64,000 nt of DNA from Phoronis australis (lineage: Eukaryota > Phoronida > Phoronidae). The notes below the pieces were generated by a model that worked only from the letters and a program-made list of their open reading frames with translations, made no database searches and was not told the origin of the DNA. The position numbers and the translations under genes were made by a program. Shown here piece after piece: positions 10,756 through 37,300 of the stretch (position 1 is the stretch's first letter; each line of letters starts with the position of its first letter). The stretch is from NCBI GenBank assembly GCA_002633005.1, contig NMRA01000038.1:1120883-1184882 (forward strand), written 5' to 3'.

Positions 10756-11784
10756 AGGCCTTCATGCAGCGTACGTCCTGGGCGTCCATTTGGACGCACT
10801 AATGTAGATGCCCTGGCAAGGACGCCCAATGTATCATTTGGACGCCCTGTCAATCAGAATTTCTCCAGTTTGGACACCCACATTGAAAGATTACTAAGAC
10901 TCCCAGTTAATCAAAGCAGGAAGTTGGCCCCTTCAACTGGGAAAGAAATATACAAAGTATTTAAAATGTTGCAATATTCAAACTATTGTCAAACTATTTG
11001 GTAGACATGTCAATCATTAGCACGTGGTTGGTTGCCAGAGTGTCTGCTTTCAATAGACTCACAGGCCAATGCCATTCTGTACGTTATATAGGGACATGGA
11101 CCTTGCTCAACTCCAAACTGGTGTTTCAGAGCTGTAATTTCATGTATTTCATCTTTTTTTAAAAGTACCAAAAGCAAAATAAATGTCATTGTTTTAATAA
11201 TATGATGTGCCGCAAGAATATCCCCATTTAAAATGTTTGAGTTTTCGCCTGTTTCATGCTTTTCTATGTGCGTCTAAAATGGAGAAGCAGTGACACCTGT
11301 TGTCAAAATATAAACCACACATCATCTGTGCATTTTTCTTTTGTTGGTAACTGCAGCTTTGATGACTCATTGTACAGAATATAAAGCTAGTGAAGTTGAT
11401 ATAATAAACTTTATAACAGAATTTGACTTGAGATGACCAAAAACAGTGCACTCATCGTTCAACCAATATCTGTAATATCTGTAATACCCGTTTGGTAAGC
11501 TATTTGGCTGTTTTCGTAAATTTAAACATAAAAGTCTTGATCAACAGTTTTTTAGTACTTAAAAAAGCCCAATACAAGGGAGCTGTTTTTGTAAACTTAG
11601 GTGTAAAAGCCTTGTTCAACGCATTTTTTAATTGTAAAAAAACCTCACTGTGTGTGTTGGGGGGGGGTTACTGGTGAATGGGGTGGGGAGGGGGGTGGGT
11701 AATGCGGCGTTGGAATCATGGACGCCCTGGAATATTGGGAACCCCATTTTGGACACCCTATGTTCGAAATCCTAGATGAAGCCC
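10756..11784 (+). mobile_element. TE-B, copy 1 (~1.03 kb non-autonomous DNA element)
   Basis: It matches 21471-22517 along its length. The ends are imperfect inverted repeats: left 'aggccttcatgcagcgtacgtcctgggcgtcc', right end reversed 'ggggcttcatctaggatttcg...gggtgtcc'. The interior has a duplicated ~75-bp word around 'ctgttttcgtaaatttaaa' and a G-rich stretch at 11658-11700. No transposase-like frame is present. Confidence 0.7.
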
Positions 11785-12111
11785 CGCATGTCATGTGAAT
11801 GTTAATCTTCTCCAGGACAATGAGAGACACAACAACGTCAATCAATTTATTGTTTGTGCAAATGCATTTACATAAATAAAATATGCTTAATTTGTCATAG
11901 GTTGTACACACTGAAGCAAGAGTACTAGTAGCCATATTTTGAAATCATGCTTTTGGCCCACTTCATTTTCTAATCTTACCAGTACCAACATTTTATTTGA
12001 AAGTGGAGCACTTCCAGTCCTGTTGGGGCTTTGGGTTCTTGATTTCGCCATCTGATCAAATTAGAACTCTGAGAAACACAAACTTTCCAAAGTGAGAAAA
12101 CAAAATACATT

Positions 12112-13475
12112 TACCGTATTCACCCTAATAAGCACCCAGGGCGCTTAGAAAAATTCGCTTCAGAAAGGGGGGGTGCTTATTATAGCCCAAAAGTGGTCGA
12201 AACCCGGTCTCCGAAATAGGTGAAATCGTAAGCTAGAATTCATCAAATTTACGCTGTGTGACTAATCTGTAACCTAAGACAGGGTTTCTACAAAATTGCA
12301 GTGCATTGTTATCAAACTTTGTTGTTAAGTTATGAGGCAGCATTTTTCAGAAAATCCCAGTGCAAAAACTCACTGACTGATGCGTCGCTGCCTCGCGATT
12401 GAGGATAGGTCAACTTGAATTCTTGAGTAAAAATATAGTTTCGATACAATAAATTACTTGAAGTCCTCCTTAAGTTTTCAAAATAGCATGCCCAAGAATT
12501 TTAAATTCCTGTTGAGTTGGGATTAACAGCATATTAAGTCCAAATGTGCACTAGATTGTACTGCGCAACACGAGAAAAATCTCTGGATGAACACACATGT
12601 TGTTGTCATATGATGTTTGTTTTGAAGTTCGTCTGCGTATTGTGTGAGCGAGCGAGCGCGTGCATGTCATCAGATTTCATTTGCCAAAGTAAACACGATG
12701 TAACGATCTAGGTGTTCATTGTAACTAAGGAAATTAACACAAGCAGTAAAGCAGAACATGTTTTATTTAGCACTTGTTTATCTCATATGCTGAAAAACAT
12801 TCGAGAATTGTCTCGGTAAAGCCGATGTCATTGAGTCGCCGGATGACAAGATGCGTGACAGCTAGTCTAACAATTATTTCTCGGGAGATTTGGGTGGTGT
12901 AAGGGTGCGGAAGTGTTCACTGTAGTGGGTTATTTTGACTTTAAAAATACCAACTACGATTAAATTAATAATTACCCATTAAAAATAACGCAAACGTTTT
13001 TTACGGTATTAGAAACTTTCGGAAATACGTGCCAGTATTTATTTCTTGCCGATGCTATGCTACCCGTTTCACGAACAGACAGTTCCCGACTAATCTTCGA
13101 TGACAGGAACTTGAATGTAGCACGCGCTTCCTGGCCACGTGCTTTTAACTGAACAAAGGTCAAGTTCTTAGTAGCCTTCGATTCGCGCTTGCGTTCTTTT
13201 TGAAGCACGGCAGAAGTTTGAAGTGTATACTAGTCACGACTACATACTGACGTCGCGGCGAGGCTTGTGGTCTACAAGTTCCGTGCACAATGATTTTTTC
13301 AGAACTGTCGGATCTTATTGATAAGTTGAAAACGTTACTGTAGAGTTTTAGGACTGTAGATAAGGCATTTTTCACATGTACACGGCGTTCATGGACTGGG
13401 CGCTTATTTTAGCAGTCTGAAAACATGTGGGGGGCGATTATAGGGGCATGGGCGCTTATTAAGGCGAATACGGTA
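12112..13475 (-). mobile_element. TE-A, copy 1 (~1.36 kb DNA element)
   Basis: The termini 'taccgtattcaccctaataagc' and 'gcttattaaggcgaatacggta' are inverted repeats. It aligns with 29571-31258 in the opposite orientation and with the fragment 22533-22735. Inside, at 12972-13150 on the minus strand, is a frame with LKARGQEARATFKFLSSKI and RNKYWHVFPKV; a similar frame survives in copy 2. No catalytic transposase motif was recognised, so it is called non-autonomous. A clear target-site duplication was not found. Confidence 0.75.
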
Positions 13476-14750
13476 GCCATATTCAAATAGCCTATAAACA
13501 ATACCAAGCTCCAATGTTTAGGATACTCTTGGGAGATGCCTGAAGTACAGTACAAGTCAAAATGCATAACAGAAAATTGTGCAGATTATATAAAAGCTTG
13601 AAGCTGCATTAATTTTTCATCCCACTTAGCTGACTGAAACCAAAATTCGAACTAGCCCTTTTATTCTTCTGATATTTCTCAGCGTGATGCAATTCAACAA
13701 ACGAAAATGGAATCTTGTCACAGTAAGGAATATTACGAGACTGAATTTATCAGAGTAAAAGACCTTATTTTTATTTCATTTTAGACAGCTAAACAAGCAA
13801 AATGTAGAACAACCGAGTAAAAAGAAATTTTCAGACTAAACTGATCCAGTTTTCCCTGTGCTCAAAATATGGCATTATGTTCCAAGTCACAGAAATTTCA
13901 GATACGCAGCGTTTGAAGATTGTTGCATAACAATTACAGTAATTTCCTAAATAAAGATTAGCTGACGTCAGAACATCATGACACAGACAGTTTCTTTTGT
14001 TTTTTTATGATAGAAATTGCATAACACACTGAAGAGTCCAATTTTCACAGTTTTAATCCTGACTCGGACATTACGCATGAACACAGTGACAAACAGTTTC
14101 TCCACTGCAATATGAACACTGACAGATTACATCAGTTTTCTATGTTACCACTAACTGACAATGGGGCTATTTGACAAATTCTCCTAGCGGTGTCGATGCT
14201 GTACTAGTGGTGATTGAATTGCCCATGTGTCTGCATGTAAACAGCTGGTAAAAAGACGGAATTGTTATCAAAATACGTCATCGCGCTAAGCCTTATTATT
14301 GCTATTTTTGCAGGTGCAAATCTTCCACAGGTGGTCACAACTTCCCAAAAGACCTAAGGTTACTACAGGCGTGAAGAAGTGAGGTCACAAGGGTCAACTG
14401 AGTGACAAAAAGTGTGTGGATGCCGAAGCCTCATGCCCCGTGTGTGCTATGCATTTCCATTGTGAGGCTACTAACTTATTACGTTACTTCATAAGTTTTT
14501 AGCCATTATTTTCTATCAACATCGTTCAGTGATGATATCCCCAGCAGATACCCCACTTAATAACAGATTTATTCAGTGTAACTAAGTGTTTTTTTCAGAA
14601 ACTCACCTGGGACCGGATGGCAGGCTAGCACACATATTCACATGATTGTTCTGGGTGGGAGTGCTCCCAATATAAGAGGTGTATGTGCCGCTCAGAAGAC
14701 AAGGGTGATTTTTTCACAGCAAATACTCTTCAAAACTGTGCAAAGCAAAA
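13476..14750. other. Non-coding stretch
   Basis: No coding region, RNA gene or repeat shared with other parts of the window was recognised. Confidence 0.45.
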
Positions 14751-14801
14751 GCGGATTTAGGGGGGGCCTAGGGGACCCAGCCCCCCCCCTGGCTGCCGAA
14801 A
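14751..14801 (-). mobile_element. Family Q fragment
   Basis: The words 'gcggatttaggggggg' and 'cccagcccccccc' match one end of the family Q elements, followed by an A-rich tail. Only one end is present. Confidence 0.4.
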
Positions 14802-17800
14802 AAAAAACAAAAAAAAATAAAACAGCAAGAGCTTAGGAAAATTTTGAGTTTATTAATTAACCCCAGTAACTGAAATCATACGGATGAAACAGGATTTAAA
14901 TGTGTGCAGTTTTAGTGTTTGGGGGAATCAGATCCAATTTCAAGTGTCAAATTCGGAACACGGCGCATTTGTAACAGAACTATGGCTAAGTATAAGCTCT
15001 CCCGCGATATCCCAGGCGACTGGCAGTGGCGCTGTGCACTACGACTCCGTTTCCGTCGTCTGAGAGCCCATAATGCTTCGGAAGTGGCTCGCGGTAGTGA
15101 AGAATGAAAACTACGTTGTTAATACAAGTATGAAGCCGTGAAAATTCTCCGTGTCTGTCAGTGGCCGGCATTTCATTGACAATGATTTCAGACGATCAAA
15201 TGCTGGCTTACCAAACAGCTCATGCCAAGACAAGAGACAATGGAATGTGGATTGGTTGATTAGTTTTTGATTATGGAGAATTGTAGCTGGCCATGACAGC
15301 ATAGACAAATACTGTAATTCAAGGCGTGAAAACCATAACGTTTTAAGTAACCTGTTTGATGACTGACTCGTTCTGCCAGGCTTCTGTTTTATCCTCTGAG
15401 TGTAGGATGTTTTCGCCAATTCGTTTTCTCAGCCGAACATCGTAAGCATACCTCTGCTTAGATGCGGTGCAAAGCTAGGCTGGTCCATGAGACACATCTG
15501 CTCTTCTCCAAGAAGGCATTTCATTTGTGGAATTTCATGGCAGCAAATGCAAGCGTCAGTCGTTTCCATTATCGTGACACCATGACGAGTCATTAAAACG
15601 GTTTTTGGAAATATCCATGTTCCATTGTCGGTGTACTTTCATGGATCCTCTCTGGTATTTCTTGATCAGTGTATTCCGGTTAGAACTGAAAACCTGTGAA
15701 ACCCAACGATAGACCTGTGAAGTCTTCATCCGATGAGCACTTGTCTAAGTCGAGAATGCGAGTTGCCACGTTGACTTTTATTATTGTGGGTTCTGTTTCA
15801 AAATGAATTATTCTCTCCCCAACCAATACTTAAATAAAATTCAAACAAAGTCTGTCTTATTAGATACAACTTGTAATGCCTTGGATTTGTTCGTGAATGC
15901 AAAAGTTTTGAGAAGACCGCAATGAATAAATAGCTTCTTCACCGGTTTTATATGCAAAACTAATTGACCGGGCACCGAGGTCTTGTGAGCGCATGCTGGT
16001 TCAGTGGTTGTTGACAGAAAGCTGTTGTGAAACAATAACACACAAAAACAAATCAAATGCAAAAAAGGGAATACTTTGTTTTGATCCCCAGACATTTCTA
16101 TAGGTCAACAGGAAAATGACAATTTGCAAGCAAAGTCACTTCAGCTTTATAAATAAGCAGCACGACTGCACTCTATGGGGCTTTAAAACTGAAGAAATAT
16201 TGTGGTTTGAATAATTAGTGACAAACTTGCCTGTTGATGAAAATTTTATTCGATTATCAAAGTGTAACATTAACGGGCTTTTTACTGACAATTAAGACAA
16301 TAGATGCAGTCACTGAATGTCATTTACGCATGTGTACCAAATTGAAAAGTTTTTGCCATTGGTATAAAGCCATTCTTCTGAAAGGAGAAGTTAAGGTCAC
16401 TCAGTGAGAAAGGACGGATAATAAAACCAGATGCTTTTGGTTTTCATTTTACTTAGATCTAGTTTCAATGGCCTATAGAAGCGCTTGTAAAAAAAGTCCA
16501 GTTTCAACACGTGGCTTTCCTTCATGTAACCTCATTCACTCTCAATACCATCCACAATCAGATACTTGAAGGAAAACACAGCATATCACTTGACTCGCTT
16601 TGTGCCTAAAATCTAACCCTGAATTAGACCAGAGTGTTACTAGGCCTTCTTTAGCTTCAGTCCCTCATGTTTCCTCCAGGAGACAAAATAAGCCATTGTT
16701 GTCCAAACATGACTCATTGCCGATGAGTTACGGATGGACGGCTAATTGTAGATCGTGACTTTATGCGACAAACCGGCAATTTCCGTACCATCCTTGACCT
16801 CGAACCGTCAAAGTGCGATGTGTGTTTGGGCTTCTTGGGAACATTTTTGTGCTTTGACTGCGAATTTGTAGCGAACTCACTGGAGCAGGACACCGTGAAT
16901 GGTATTATAAGAAAGAGGAATTGCTTATGGTCTGTTGAAATCCTTGTTTTGTGTAAATTTATTGAGTTATGTGTTTGATATGGACGGCTGAATCGAAGCA
17001 CCCGTGGAATTTCTAGTCCTGAGTGTCATACCTTGTAGTATTATATGTACACTAGGGAACCTAATGGTCGTCCGCCTAAGTATAAAACCGGCTTGTTGTC
17101 GTACTCACTCAATTATTCCACTTCAAAGTTATGCTCTGAATAGGATTTGATTTAACTCTCAGAAATATATAGTATTCGTTGATTCAACAGTTTTCTTTTA
17201 TTCATGTCGAGTTGTTTCAACTGTGCATTGCTTTTCGGCAGCCATTTTATAAGGACCCCTATGGTCGTCATATACTGCTGCCTTTTGAAAAAACAGAAAA
17301 CCACACAGAAAAAGGCTAAGAAAGTAGTGGAAAGCGGTTTACAACAATTCTAGTTCAACCACAAACTGTTTTACTAGTATGACATCGATTTTTAAATCGA
17401 TTAAAATTGATTCAGAATTTCAGTTCTGAAAAACAAATCGCGATTGTTTTATTCCAGATAGACCTTACTTATTTTCTATTTGTGACCTCTTTATTTGACT
17501 TTTTGCTCTTGCTGTTCTTAATTTATCTCTGCTGTCTTTCTTTCTCTTTTCAGTTTTTCTTCATTCTCTGTTAACACTTTGTCAGCCAAAACAGAACTGT
17601 AACCCTTTGAGCCTTGGTCGTTGGAAGTTGATCATTGAACCTCGACGTAGTTGTTCTAATAAATTACCCAATGTCATATTGTTTGATTTTTTCTCAACTT
17701 TATAGACTTCTGCAATCATAAATAAATAAATTAATACCCAAGTTGCATTTGCGTTTTATTGCTCAATCTTCTTTTATTTTTAATAAAGTCGTGCTGTGTT

Positions 17801-17996
17801 GTATGTGACAATGCAATATAGTGAAATAAAGTCAATGTTTTACTTTATTGGTGGCCAGTCTCTATCAGTTCAAGTATTTTAATTTTCTTCACATAAATCC
17901 AAAATGCCAGAACAAAAAATTTCAACGTAAATTTTTAGCTCAGTACTGCAATAAAAAACAAGATGAGTGGACAATATTTTGATGACCAAGGCGTGG
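14802..17996. other. Non-coding stretch with unassigned short open frames
   Basis: Short frames occur (15111-15419 minus, 15841-16095 minus, 16714-17001 minus), but none has recognisable homology. The 84-codon frame at 16095-15841 has a hydrophobic stretch near its N-terminus (VFPFLHLICFCVLLFHNS) that would suit a signal anchor. Its length is within chance expectation, so it is not called a gene. Confidence 0.35.
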
Positions 17997-18733
17997 GCCG
18001 AAACTGTTAAGCACCCAGTGTGTTGCATTTGTCAGCTGCATTTTTCCTTTGGCGGTTTGTAGGTTAGTGCCTGGGACAAATAGATACATTGCATAAACAA
18101 TCCCTGGGTTGTTTTTTGTTCCATCTGAAGAAAATTTAAATTCGAAAATATCATCTGAAAATGAACAAAAAAGCGCTTTAGTAATATCTACAAGTTTTTA
18201 AGTGGTCAAAAAACAGTCGGTAAATGCACCGATTTTCGTCTCAGTTCTTCTATGCGTGTTTCTCCTGAGAGGTTAGTACCCAACGTGCAGACGAGCAGTC
18301 CAGATTGGAACGCTATGTCCCATGTGGCTGCGCTGCACGCAAAAGAAGATGGCAGACGACCATTGGAGCCTGACAACGATAGGTGTCCCGACTATAGTCG
18401 TGTATTGGGGACGAACAGAAGCTGAGGACGACTGTGCTTTAAATTCCAAAATTAATGCTGGTGGTTTACTGAATTTTTAACGCAAAATCAGAATCGAACT
18501 TCATGACAATGAGAGCTCACGTATACAGGTCATACAGATTAATCACACAGGGCAAGTGTCCTGAGAAACTATTACACACCACCTTGCACTCATTGTCATC
18601 TATTTCGGTTCTGATAACCGTTAAAAAACCCTAAAAACCACTGGCAGTAATTTGGGAAATTACGGTAGCTTCTTCAGTTTGGCCATGGCATTTGTTTGGC
18701 TATGGTGCCAGACTGAATTATTGAATACCAGCA
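17997..18733 (+). repeat. ~730-bp direct duplication, copy A
   Basis: It runs from 'gccgaaactgttaagcaccc' to 'gaataccag' and is nearly identical to 19093-19818 (a few percent substitutions and small indels). No coding frame was recognised in it. Confidence 0.85.
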
Positions 18734-19092
18734 GGAAGAGATAACCAGGAAGGGACAACTGTTTTAGCGCATTTTAACGTATTTTCAAAGGTGATTTCAA
18801 AAGTAAATGTTAAAGTAGTCTGGAATCCAAGCATTGTGTTTGAAAGCTTAACTCTTTAGCTATAAAATGACACCACTTTTGTCCCCAAAGACTTCATATT
18901 AATGGCACTGGGATGCTTTGAACATGACTTGTTTTACCCTTCCAAAAGATGCCTCTTCCCAGGCATGTACTCGGGCACGATCCTCTTTTTTGAACCAACA
19001 GATGTCACTAATATATGCAAATGAGGCTCGCATCGTCTACGTCATACGACGTCATACGGCGCGAGCTTCCAATTTGAACCCTCGAGTGCCTN

Positions 19093-19818
19093 GCCAAAAC
19101 TGTTAAGCACCCAGTGTGTTGCATTTGTCAGCTGCATTTTTCCTTTGGCGGTTTGTAGGTTAGTGCCTGGGACAAATAGATACATTGCATAAACAATCCC
19201 TGGGTTGTTTTTTGTTCCATCTGAAGAAGATTTAAATTCAAAAATATCATCTGAAAATGAACAAAAAAGTGCTTTAGCAATATCTACAAGTTTTTAAGTG
19301 GTCAAAAAACAGTCGGTAAATGCACCGATTTTCGTCTCAGTTCTTCTATGCGTGTTTCTCCCGAGAGGTTAGTACCCAACGTGCAGACGAGAAGTCCAGA
19401 TTGGAACGCTATGTCCCATGTGGCTGCGCTGCACGCAAAAGAAGATGGCAGACGACCATTGGAGCCTGACGACGATAGGTGTCCCGACTATAGTCGTGTA
19501 TTGGGGACGATCAGAAGCTGAGGACGCCTGTGCTTTAAATTCCAAAATTAATGCCGGTGGTTTATGGAATTTTTAATGCAAAATCAGAATCGAAGTTGAT
19601 GACAATGAGTGCTCACGTATACAGGTAATACAGATTAATCACACAGGGCAAGTGTCTTGAGAAACTAATACACTCCACCTCGCACTCATTGTCATCTATT
19701 TCGGTTCTGATAACAGTTAAAAAACCTAAAAACCACTGGCAGTAATTTGGGAAATTACGGTAGCTTCTTCAGTTTGGCCACGGCATCTGTTTGGCTCTGG
19801 TGCCAGACTGAATACCAG
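19093..19818 (+). repeat. ~730-bp direct duplication, copy B, abutting an ambiguous base
   Basis: It is nearly identical to copy A, offset by 1096 bases. It begins immediately after the single n at 19092, which suggests a contig join. It may be a real duplication or two haplotypes placed in series. Confidence 0.85.
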
Positions 19819-20490
19819 ATGAAGTGCGCCAAATCAGTTTGATGCAGGAATCAGTAACTGATTAGGGCAGCAGCCACCTGAACTAGCTGAATGAAGACTA
19901 TTGTCAAAAAAAATTTAGTATACGCCTTTGCCCCAAGGCCCACGCCAGGGCAAGGAGAGGCTGCCAAGACATGGCTCAAGTCGGCACTGGTCGGATAATG
20001 GATATAGGGATCCGATATAACGGACCCAAGATCATCCAGATGTAGAGAACCAGGCAATCACTGCATAACGTGCACGTTAGTCGTTAGTTCTTTGATGAAA
20101 CTGATTCTCCAGTCTAAATCAAGGTCCGCTATAGCCGACCAGTGCCACATAACAGTTTAAATCATTTCAATAGAAAAACTTCAAAAAAACTGCAGGACAG
20201 ACAGTTGATAAAACTCAAATTTACCTCCAAAACTTGTCAGCGGATCCGGGCGTCATTCATGACCGTCAGGGTCGCTTCTGTCGGCAAAAAAGAAATTTCG
20301 ATTTTTGAAAACAAAGGGGTCCGCATCATAACATTCTTCAATTCTGTAATAGAAATATTTGTAATTATTAGACCTAATATATATCTCCAATACGTCTTCA
20401 ATACGATTTCTTAGATAAAGAAATAAATGGGTTTTTGACGTTAATTTCCATAATCGAATGTGAATGTCAGTGATTTCCTTTTCCGCGTTT

Positions 20491-20500
20491 GGTTTCCGGT
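20491..20500 (+). promoter_or_regulatory. Putative ETS-type site upstream of SPT4
   Basis: 'ggtttccggt' about 30 bases before the SPT4 start codon contains TTCCGG, the reverse of an ETS core. Such sites are common at TATA-less housekeeping promoters. No TATA box is visible. The motif is short, so this is suggestive only. Confidence 0.25.
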
Positions 20501-20502
20501 AG

Positions 20503-33287
<12,785 letters not shown>

Positions 33288-33694
33288 CTTAGTGCACATC
33301 AGCAGGGCCACTTCACAGAGGAGTTATGTACATCAACTATAGTTGTTTCCAGGACACGTGATGTTTACACTGAATGCATGTCCTGAAAACATGACATTTG
33401 TGACAGACTGGATGGTCATATTCGGTGGAAAGTGATGGTTGCTGAAATGTTGAGAGACGGTCTATCTCAGTTGTTGTGCAAATCAGCTAGATTGTGCATG
33501 GCCACCCAGAGTAGTTGTAAGATTTCCTTCAGACAAACTGCATCTCAGTATTCATTATCACCATTTTGTGTTCATATGAATACCTGAGCTTTAAAAAAGC
33601 AACATTAAGCAAGCATCAAGAGGAAAGAATGGGGAGGCAAGCTGCCATTTACTAATTACTAGTATACTTGACAGTATGTGAACATTTAATTTGT

Positions 33695-33700
33695 AATAAA
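33695..33700 (+). terminator. Candidate SPT4 polyadenylation signal
   Basis: AATAAA about 410 bases after the SPT4 stop codon, the first canonical hexamer noted downstream on this strand. It implies a 3' UTR of about 430 bases. Another AATAAA lies near 33986. Confidence 0.45.
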
Positions 33701-34073
33701 AACAAATGGTAAACTTTTAACTTACGTCCTTTTGCTGGTATTTTTTCACTATTAAACCCCAGGATTGCATAATAGATTTTTTCAGCTGAGGAACTACATG
33801 ACTGACTTTGCTATTGCGTAATTGTTCAGGTTTGCTATGTTGTTATCTAGTGCAATCACGAAACTATGATGTAACACTTGTACTTCCATTCACAGTTGAG
33901 AGGAAAACACGTTCCACAAATATATGCAGTTATCTACGCAAGTTGTTGCGTAACCGGGTAGACCAATTTTTTACAGACAGGCTTCAATAAATTACAATCT
34001 CACGGTTACGCAACTATGCTAGACTGTGTGCCGTAGTTGTCTGGTACATAATTGGACATAAATTATAATTTTT

Positions 34074-34079
34074 TTTAAT
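34074..34079 (-). terminator. Candidate SPATA22 polyadenylation signal (ATTAAA)
   Basis: On the minus strand an ATTAAA lies about 105 bases after the SPATA22 stop codon. No AATAAA was seen between. It is weak evidence by itself. Confidence 0.3.
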
Positions 34080-34182
34080 GAAGGACAAGTGCAAATTACT
34101 TCAAGTTAGTAATTTAACAAGTGTCTGACAAACTAGTGAAATGTTCAAAAATGAAAACAAAGTTAACTTTGTAACCAACTCT

Positions 34183-34368
34183 TCAAAATTCCCGTAGTTG
34201 GCCTGCAAATGCAGACATTGCTTTTTCTGCCGCATAAATCTGTGCATTCGCCGACCGTCTTTCAAGATCTGTAGCAGGACGGACTGATACACACTGAAGC
34301 TTTCCCTGTGTCAACTTTCCAACGCATCTAACATATTGACCTCTAGATAACTTCAGCAAGTCTCTGTC
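34183..34368 (-). CDS. SPATA22: SPATA22 last exon
   Basis: 61 codons plus TGA, acceptor 'tatcttccacag'. It starts DRDLLKLSRGQYVRCVGKL, matching human DRELPRLIRGRVHRCVGNY, and has CVSVRPA intact. The C-terminal 30 residues are alanine-rich and less conserved, as expected. Confidence 0.92.
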   Translation of the reverse strand, partial: DRDLLKLSRGQYVRCVGKLTQGKLQCVSVRPATDLERRSANAQIYAAEKAMSAFAGQLREF

Positions 34369-37300
34369 CTGTGGAAGATATGGGAACATGGCTATAAGTG
34401 ATGTTAAATACATTAAAAAAATAAAATGTCAATGAAAATACATCGTGCTGGGCTCGATTTTGCAAGCCAATGCAATTTCAGATTTTGTTTGGCGACCTGG
34501 TAAAAATCCCTAGTTTCCACAAAGTTGCCATGCAACATTCAAGCACGCACTCAAAGTACTACTGGTAGTAAACAGACGGAAGGACCAGATTGTGTTTGTG
34601 CGCCCCAGAAGTTGGGTCTACACACAGGATATCGAGTCCGAAGGGAGAAATTTGTCATAATGCACTTGGGTTATTGGGTGAAAAGGGGAAAATTTGGCGA
34701 GTTGGCCTTATGCTATGCTTCATGCTCTGTAACAGACAGAATGAGAAGAATCATTTATTAACTTCACACCTTGAATCACCATCATCAATGTAGTAACAAT
34801 GATCCATCTCTTGAGTCACTGCACAAATATATTTGAAGAGACAATGTTTGAAACTTCACTTGTACAATTTGTGCAACTATTTTAACACAATGAATGGACC
34901 AAATGGAGTCCATTGACAGCACTAGAAGATTCATTGTCACTGACTTTATTCGAGTTTGAAGTTTAAAGATTTTGGCTTGACCTAATTAGCTCTGCGTGGA
35001 ACTTGATGAACCCGTTCTTTATAAAGTCACTGCATCAGTAACAACGCCATCTAGTCTCCTTGCAGATAACTCGCCCATTGAGAATACAACTAACAGTTAT
35101 TCTGCTTTTGTTCCCATAATGCACCTTGCCACTTTACAGGAATTCTCCACTTATTTCGCACACCGGGCCAAAATGGATCATTTCCATTTTTTACTTTTTT
35201 GCAAATAATGGGAACTTTAAGAAATGTTTTTATGAATGTGTACACGCTGCACTCATATGGTTTTAATAAACTAAAATGTTCTTAATATTTACAATTAATT
35301 TTGTGGAGAAGTTTAAGCAGAATTTCACTTGTCGGACATGTTGTGTGCTAAATAAGAGAATTACTACTATGTAATTTATAGTGAAGTCCATGAAATGCCA
35401 TTCATAAGCCTTTTTGTTAGATAAGGAGATTCCTCGAGTGCTGCTGTGGGTGGTATGTGATTCCTCGTTTCCACACTTACCATTTCGTGAAATACACACT
35501 TCACAGCTTGTCCATCACTTCTCAGCATGAACTCTTTAGCATGTTGCGTGTCACTCTTTACCACTGCAGAATCAATGTTGCCTGCACAACAATAAGCAGT
35601 TTGTTGCATGATGACAACTGATGTACATGCATACAAAACAGTGGTGTCTCTTAATTTCTCTTGGTACATTAAAAGTTCCTGTTTGGGACAATCTCTGAAA
35701 TTTGGGACACTGAAATTTAAATCGAAATTGAATTTTTTTCGATTTTGATGATTGGGACTTGGGTGACTTTGGCGTTTATTGTATTTCGAATAAATGGACA
35801 CCACGTGTTGTATCAACAGAGTCTGAAAATAGACTTGGCAGTTCATAAAGTCATTGAAAATAGCTCACGCAACATTTTCATGCCTTCTAGCTATACTGTG
35901 TAATTTCAAGGTGAGTGATCATTTGTCATTGATAGTAGTTCTTGAATTTGGGACGGCCAATATTGCCTGTTACCTTGAGCAAAAAAATTTCACTGTCCCA
36001 AACTGGAAAATTTTCATAGTAGTGTAGAACTGAGTACATGTATTTCTTTACTGTATTTGTTCTCTCATTGTCTTCAAAATGTACAGACCTGGACTTTTCC
36101 GAGCTTTATAAAGGTTTAAGTAAAGGTACAGACCCAATCTTTTTTGTGCTTTACTAACATAGAAGCGGACAAGCTACAGACAATACAGGATTGTAGTGAC
36201 TGTTGCCACAGCCATTACAGATGCTCTTCGATTAATCAAACATAATGTAGAACTGTCCTGAGGACTTGACAGGGACCTCAGGGGTCTCACGCACCACTGG
36301 CTTATGTACACTATTTTGAAAAGGCTAATTGCCCAGTCACACATAGTGTATCATGAAAGAGATAATGATACATGCAGCTGACGCAGCAAGTAGAACTACT
36401 CTCATTTATCACTGTGGTTTGCTGTTGACCCCAGACCGTCCGGAGTTGCACCACATACCAACTCCGAAAAGTATCTCACGATGCTTTAGCGTAATGGTTG
36501 TCTGACCATCACTATGACTGCTAAATTCAGGCCAAAGGGCAAACTAAAACTCACAATTTCACCTTAGTTTGTCTTGAATAATAGTAGATACACAATGCAT
36601 TCAGTAGATACACAATGCATTCAGAATCTAATACAACTACGAGCAGCTGATCAAAACAATTTTAGCAAAAAAGCTCATCCCAACTGTGCGTTTATATTAG
36701 TTAAATTAAAATGCAGTTAGCATTTCAAGCCAATCACTAATCGCGCAACGGGCTGAGGCAGCATATGAAATCCCGCATATTTTAAAATCCCCCCCAAAAA
36801 AATCGAATCGAAAGCGGACACAATTGACCAGCATGACCCATAGGTCCTAAAAATTGGCCCGTAGAGGCCATGTGCATCAATTGACTCATAGCCACGTTTC
36901 TCTAAAGTGATTCCTTCTGAAATAGTCGTGCATTACCTGTAATTTAGGCTGTAAACATAATTAGTCATGACAGGCAAATGGTATTTTGTACAATTATTTT
37001 TGCTATGTACTGTATGTGCACAATCAGTGAGAAAGCTAGCAGTGCAAATTATGGTAGTGAAAACTTTCTCCACCATTTTTGAATGAGAAATTTAGTGATT
37101 TAAAATTTACCATCACACAGCATCAACTTTTTAAATATGGAAAACAGGAGGCAATTTCACTGATTAGATTTGTCTCAAGTTGAATTAATACTGTACTAAA
37201 AGTGAACTAACCATAAATCTCAAACACAGCTGGCACGCCAGTATCACTGTTACCCCACTGCTTCATTTTACCAACGGTTACTGTAAATACTCGCAGACTT

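Noticed and set aside
15841-16095. 84-codon minus-strand frame with a hydrophobic N-terminal stretch
   Set aside because: Frames of this length are expected by chance in AT-rich DNA; no family resemblance and no splice or promoter support.
35376-35846. 156-codon minus-strand frame taken as one gene
   Set aside because: Only 35481-35581 is coding; that part has matching splice sites and SPATA22 similarity, the rest is intron read-through.
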